From JBCCZC01 sp039188505 (GTDB taxonomy: Bacteria > Pseudomonadota > Gammaproteobacteria > Xanthomonadales > SZUA-38), in NCBI GenBank assembly GCA_039188505.1, contig JBCCZC010000272.1, forward strand, positions 1 through 7,689: a stretch of 7,689 nucleotides of DNA, read 5' to 3'. Each line of letters begins with the position of its first letter. The stretch's first letter is position 1. The translations under genes were made by a program, and so were the position numbers. The notes under the pieces were generated by a model. It had not been told where the DNA came from. It saw only the letters and a program-made list of their open reading frames with translations, and did no database searches. Of this stretch, positions 6,741 through 7,689 are shown in pieces.

Positions 6741-7477
6741 GGGGCATTCCTGAGCTGATGGGGCGCGGGGAGCGGAGGCAGGGCCTCTGCGCCCATGTCC
6801 AGTGCGTAACGGGTCCCTGCGTAGTAGAGCCAGGCAACGGACGCAACGGCGTCGCGCGACCAGCTGCGGCGGGTGACGAGCAGGACGGGATCGGTGGGGG
6901 CGAGCTGGAGCAATGATCGGAGCGCGGGATCCGGCACGATTGCCTGGATGCGCTGCTCGATTCGCTGTAGCGGCGCCACGGCGAGGAGATAACGGGTGGG
7001 CGAGATCCGGGTGTAGTCCTGGTCCAGATAGTCCGGAGCGATCGCCGGGCTGACCCACCGGTCCTCGAAGAGCACCGGTGCATCGTCGGCCCGGTGGAGG
7101 AGGCGACTGCGAAACAACCGGTCAGCCCTGGCACCGGAAAACGCCACGGCCAGGTCGGGCTCGGGGCGCGCGGCCTCGAGATCGAGGACGTCCGTGCCGT
7201 AGCGGGCCCCGCGCGCCTCGATGTCCTCGCGAATCTCGCGAACGTAGCTCGCGGGGTGCTGGAGCCGGGCCTCGGCGACGAAGGTACCCACGCCCGGGAC
7301 GCGGGTCAGCAACCCTTCGTCGCTGAGCTCGCGTACGGCGCGGTTGACGGTCATGCGCGAGGCGCCGACAAGGCGAACGAGCTCGTGCTCCGAGGCGATC
7401 CGCTCACCGGGACGCCAGGAGCCATCATCGATACGCGCGGTGATGTAGCTCTTGATGTGGGCGTAGCGTGGCTGCAT
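6737..7477 (-). CDS. hutC: HutC, GntR-family repressor of histidine utilisation
   Basis: This 246-residue regulator has a GntR winged helix-turn-helix (about residues 4-68, including ASEHELVRLVGASRMTVNRA and the wing GVGTFVAE) and a C-terminal UTRA effector-binding domain (about 76-235). HutC proteins repress hut genes and release DNA when urocanate binds the UTRA domain. Being first in the operon fits autoregulation. The ATG at 7477 gives the family's usual N-terminus (PRYAHIKSYI) and usual length. The frame is open for 42 more codons upstream, but that stretch runs through the operators and has no regulator homology. No Shine-Dalgarno precedes the ATG, and the predicted promoter places the transcript start at or next to the A of the ATG. 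The stop overlaps the hutU start by 4 bp (ATGA). Confidence 0.93.
   Translation of the reverse strand: MQPRYAHIKSYITARIDDGSWRPGERIASEHELVRLVGASRMTVNRAVRELSDEGLLTRVPGVGTFVAEARLQHPASYVREIREDIEARGARYGTDVLDLEAARPEPDLAVAFSGARADRLFRSRLLHRADDAPVLFEDRWVSPAIAPDYLDQDYTRISPTRYLLAVAPLQRIEQRIQAIVPDPALRSLLQLAPTDPVLLVTRRSWSRDAVASVAWLYYAGTRYALDMGAEALPPLPAPHQLRNAP
6748..6751 (-). promoter_or_regulatory. Shine-Dalgarno AGGA for hutU
   Basis: On the minus strand AGGA is followed by 7 nt and then the ATG at 6740, inside the last codons of hutC. It fixes the hutU start at the ATGA overlap, not further upstream in the open frame that continues through hutC. Confidence 0.65.
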
Positions 7478-7491
7478 GCGTTGCAGGATAC

Positions 7492-7503
7492 TTGTATATA
7501 CAA
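7492..7503. promoter_or_regulatory. HutC-type operator 1, 12-bp perfect palindrome
   Basis: TTGTATATACAA is a perfect inverted repeat whose core GTATATAC matches the published operator consensus of the HutC subfamily of GntR regulators (GTMTAKAC). It sits in the -35/-10 spacer of the predicted hut promoter, 15 bp upstream of hutC. Binding by the adjacent hutC product is inferred. Confidence 0.75.
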
Positions 7504-7505
7504 CC

Positions 7506-7513
7506 TTGTACAA
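7506..7513. promoter_or_regulatory. HutC-type operator 2 (shorter palindrome TTGTACAA)
   Basis: An 8-bp perfect palindrome with the same TTGTA/TACAA arms as operator 1, but with the two halves overlapping. It lies 2 bp from operator 1, with centres 12 bp apart, and covers the predicted -35 of the hut promoter. It could be a second, weaker repressor site or part of a cooperative array. It also contains most of TACAAT (7509-7514), a possible -10 for the divergent patatin gene. Confidence 0.5.
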
Positions 7514-7522
7514 TCTGCGCCG

Positions 7523-7547
7523 AGTGCCCGGTCGGCCGTCGGGCACT
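7523..7547. repeat. 25-bp inverted repeat (8-bp arms) upstream of the patatin-like gene
   Basis: The arms AGTGCCCG (7523-7530) and CGGGCACT (7540-7547) are perfect reverse complements separated by 9 nt that themselves contain the palindrome CGGCCG. It is unrelated to the HutC-type sites next to it. It may be an operator for another regulator or a stable hairpin in the 5' leader of the patatin-like transcript. The sequence alone does not decide between these. Confidence 0.5.
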
Positions 7548-7578
7548 ATCATTGCGTCATGAATGCTCGGGATGACTG

Positions 7579-7689
7579 ATGTCGACTGACGCACCGGGAT
7601 CACGCACGGCGCTCATGCTGCCCGGCGGGGGCGCCCGTGGCGCCTATCAGGTTGGCGTGCTCCGCGGCCTCCTGGAGGTGCTCGGAACG
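7579..7689 (+). CDS. Patatin-like phospholipase, 5' part of gene (37 codons visible)
   Basis: The first 37 residues of a patatin-family serine lipid acyl hydrolase are visible. After about 10 polar residues comes a hydrophobic strand (TALML), then PGGGARGAYQVGVLRGLLE, which carries the glycine-rich oxyanion-hole motif G-G-G-x-R-G at the usual place near the N-terminus. The G-x-S-x-G nucleophile and the catalytic Asp lie beyond the window, so activity cannot be judged. No signal peptide is visible, consistent with a cytoplasmic enzyme. The ATG at 7579 has GGGA 6 nt upstream (7569-7572). It is divergent from hutC and shares a 101-bp control region with it. Its substrate is unknown. Confidence 0.85.
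   Translation, partial: MSTDAPGSRTALMLPGGGARGAYQVGVLRGLLEVLGT

Larger units (their letters stand above)
7485..7513 (-). promoter_or_regulatory. Predicted hut operon promoter
   Basis: On the minus strand TTGTAC (7513-7508) is followed by exactly 17 nt and then TATCCT (7490-7485). These are plausible sigma-70 -35 and -10 elements, with 4-5 matches in the first and 4 in the second. Seven nucleotides separate the -10 from the hutC ATG, so transcription would start at about position 7477. Both HutC-type palindromes lie inside this promoter, as expected for repression by blocking RNA polymerase. Confidence 0.5.

Noticed and set aside
6741..7058. N-terminal extension of hutU into hutC
   Set aside because: The extension is out-of-frame hutC sequence. 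The ATG at 6740 has AGGA and gives the normal urocanase length and N-terminus.
7478..7603. 42-codon N-terminal extension of hutC
   Set aside because: It would translate the operators and promoter and overlap the patatin-like gene, and it lies outside the GntR fold.

Overview
The window looks like a chromosomal segment of a GC-rich proteobacterium, most likely a gammaproteobacterium. This is inferred from the uniformly high GC third positions, the histidine-utilisation (hut) operon headed by a HutC-type repressor, and a secreted PQQ-type sugar dehydrogenase carrying a C-terminal module that I remember from gammaproteobacterial exported proteins. No database search was possible, so the lineage is a guess. 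I saw no mobile element, CRISPR array, tRNA or rRNA.

Layout, left to right. (1) 1-465 (+): the 3' end of an unrecognised gene with two copies of a WL-GE...KY-V motif around an Ala/Pro/Glu-rich linker. (2) 466-498: a short convergent gap holding a 16-bp perfect palindrome. (3) 499-1041 (-): an unrecognised 180-residue protein with an N-terminal membrane anchor and a TTG start. (4) 1042-1221: a divergent intergenic region in which no convincing promoter is visible. (5) 1222-2745 (+): an exported glucose/sorbosone dehydrogenase-family protein with an extra C-terminal domain. (6) 2754-7477 (-): the hut operon, transcribed in the order hutC, hutU, hutH, hutG, with all junctions overlapping. (7) 7478-7578: a compact divergent control region with HutC-type operators, a probable hut promoter and a separate inverted repeat. 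(8) 7579-7689 (+): the 5' end of a patatin-like phospholipase gene.

How the genes work together. HutH deaminates histidine to urocanate and HutU hydrates urocanate to imidazolonepropionate. The HutG here belongs to the N-formylglutamate amidohydrolase family, so it makes glutamate and formate in the five-step route. The two connecting steps, HutI (imidazolonepropionase) and HutF (formiminoglutamate deiminase), are not in the window and must be encoded elsewhere if the pathway is complete. HutC should repress its own operon until urocanate accumulates. The operators sit on the predicted promoter, and the promoter geometry predicts a leaderless hutC transcript.

Most of the window is ordinary metabolism. 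The parts worth a second look are the hutC/patatin control region, the C-terminal module of the dehydrogenase, the missing hutI/hutF, and the two unrecognised genes at the left edge. I found no convincing evidence of a previously undescribed multi-gene system.
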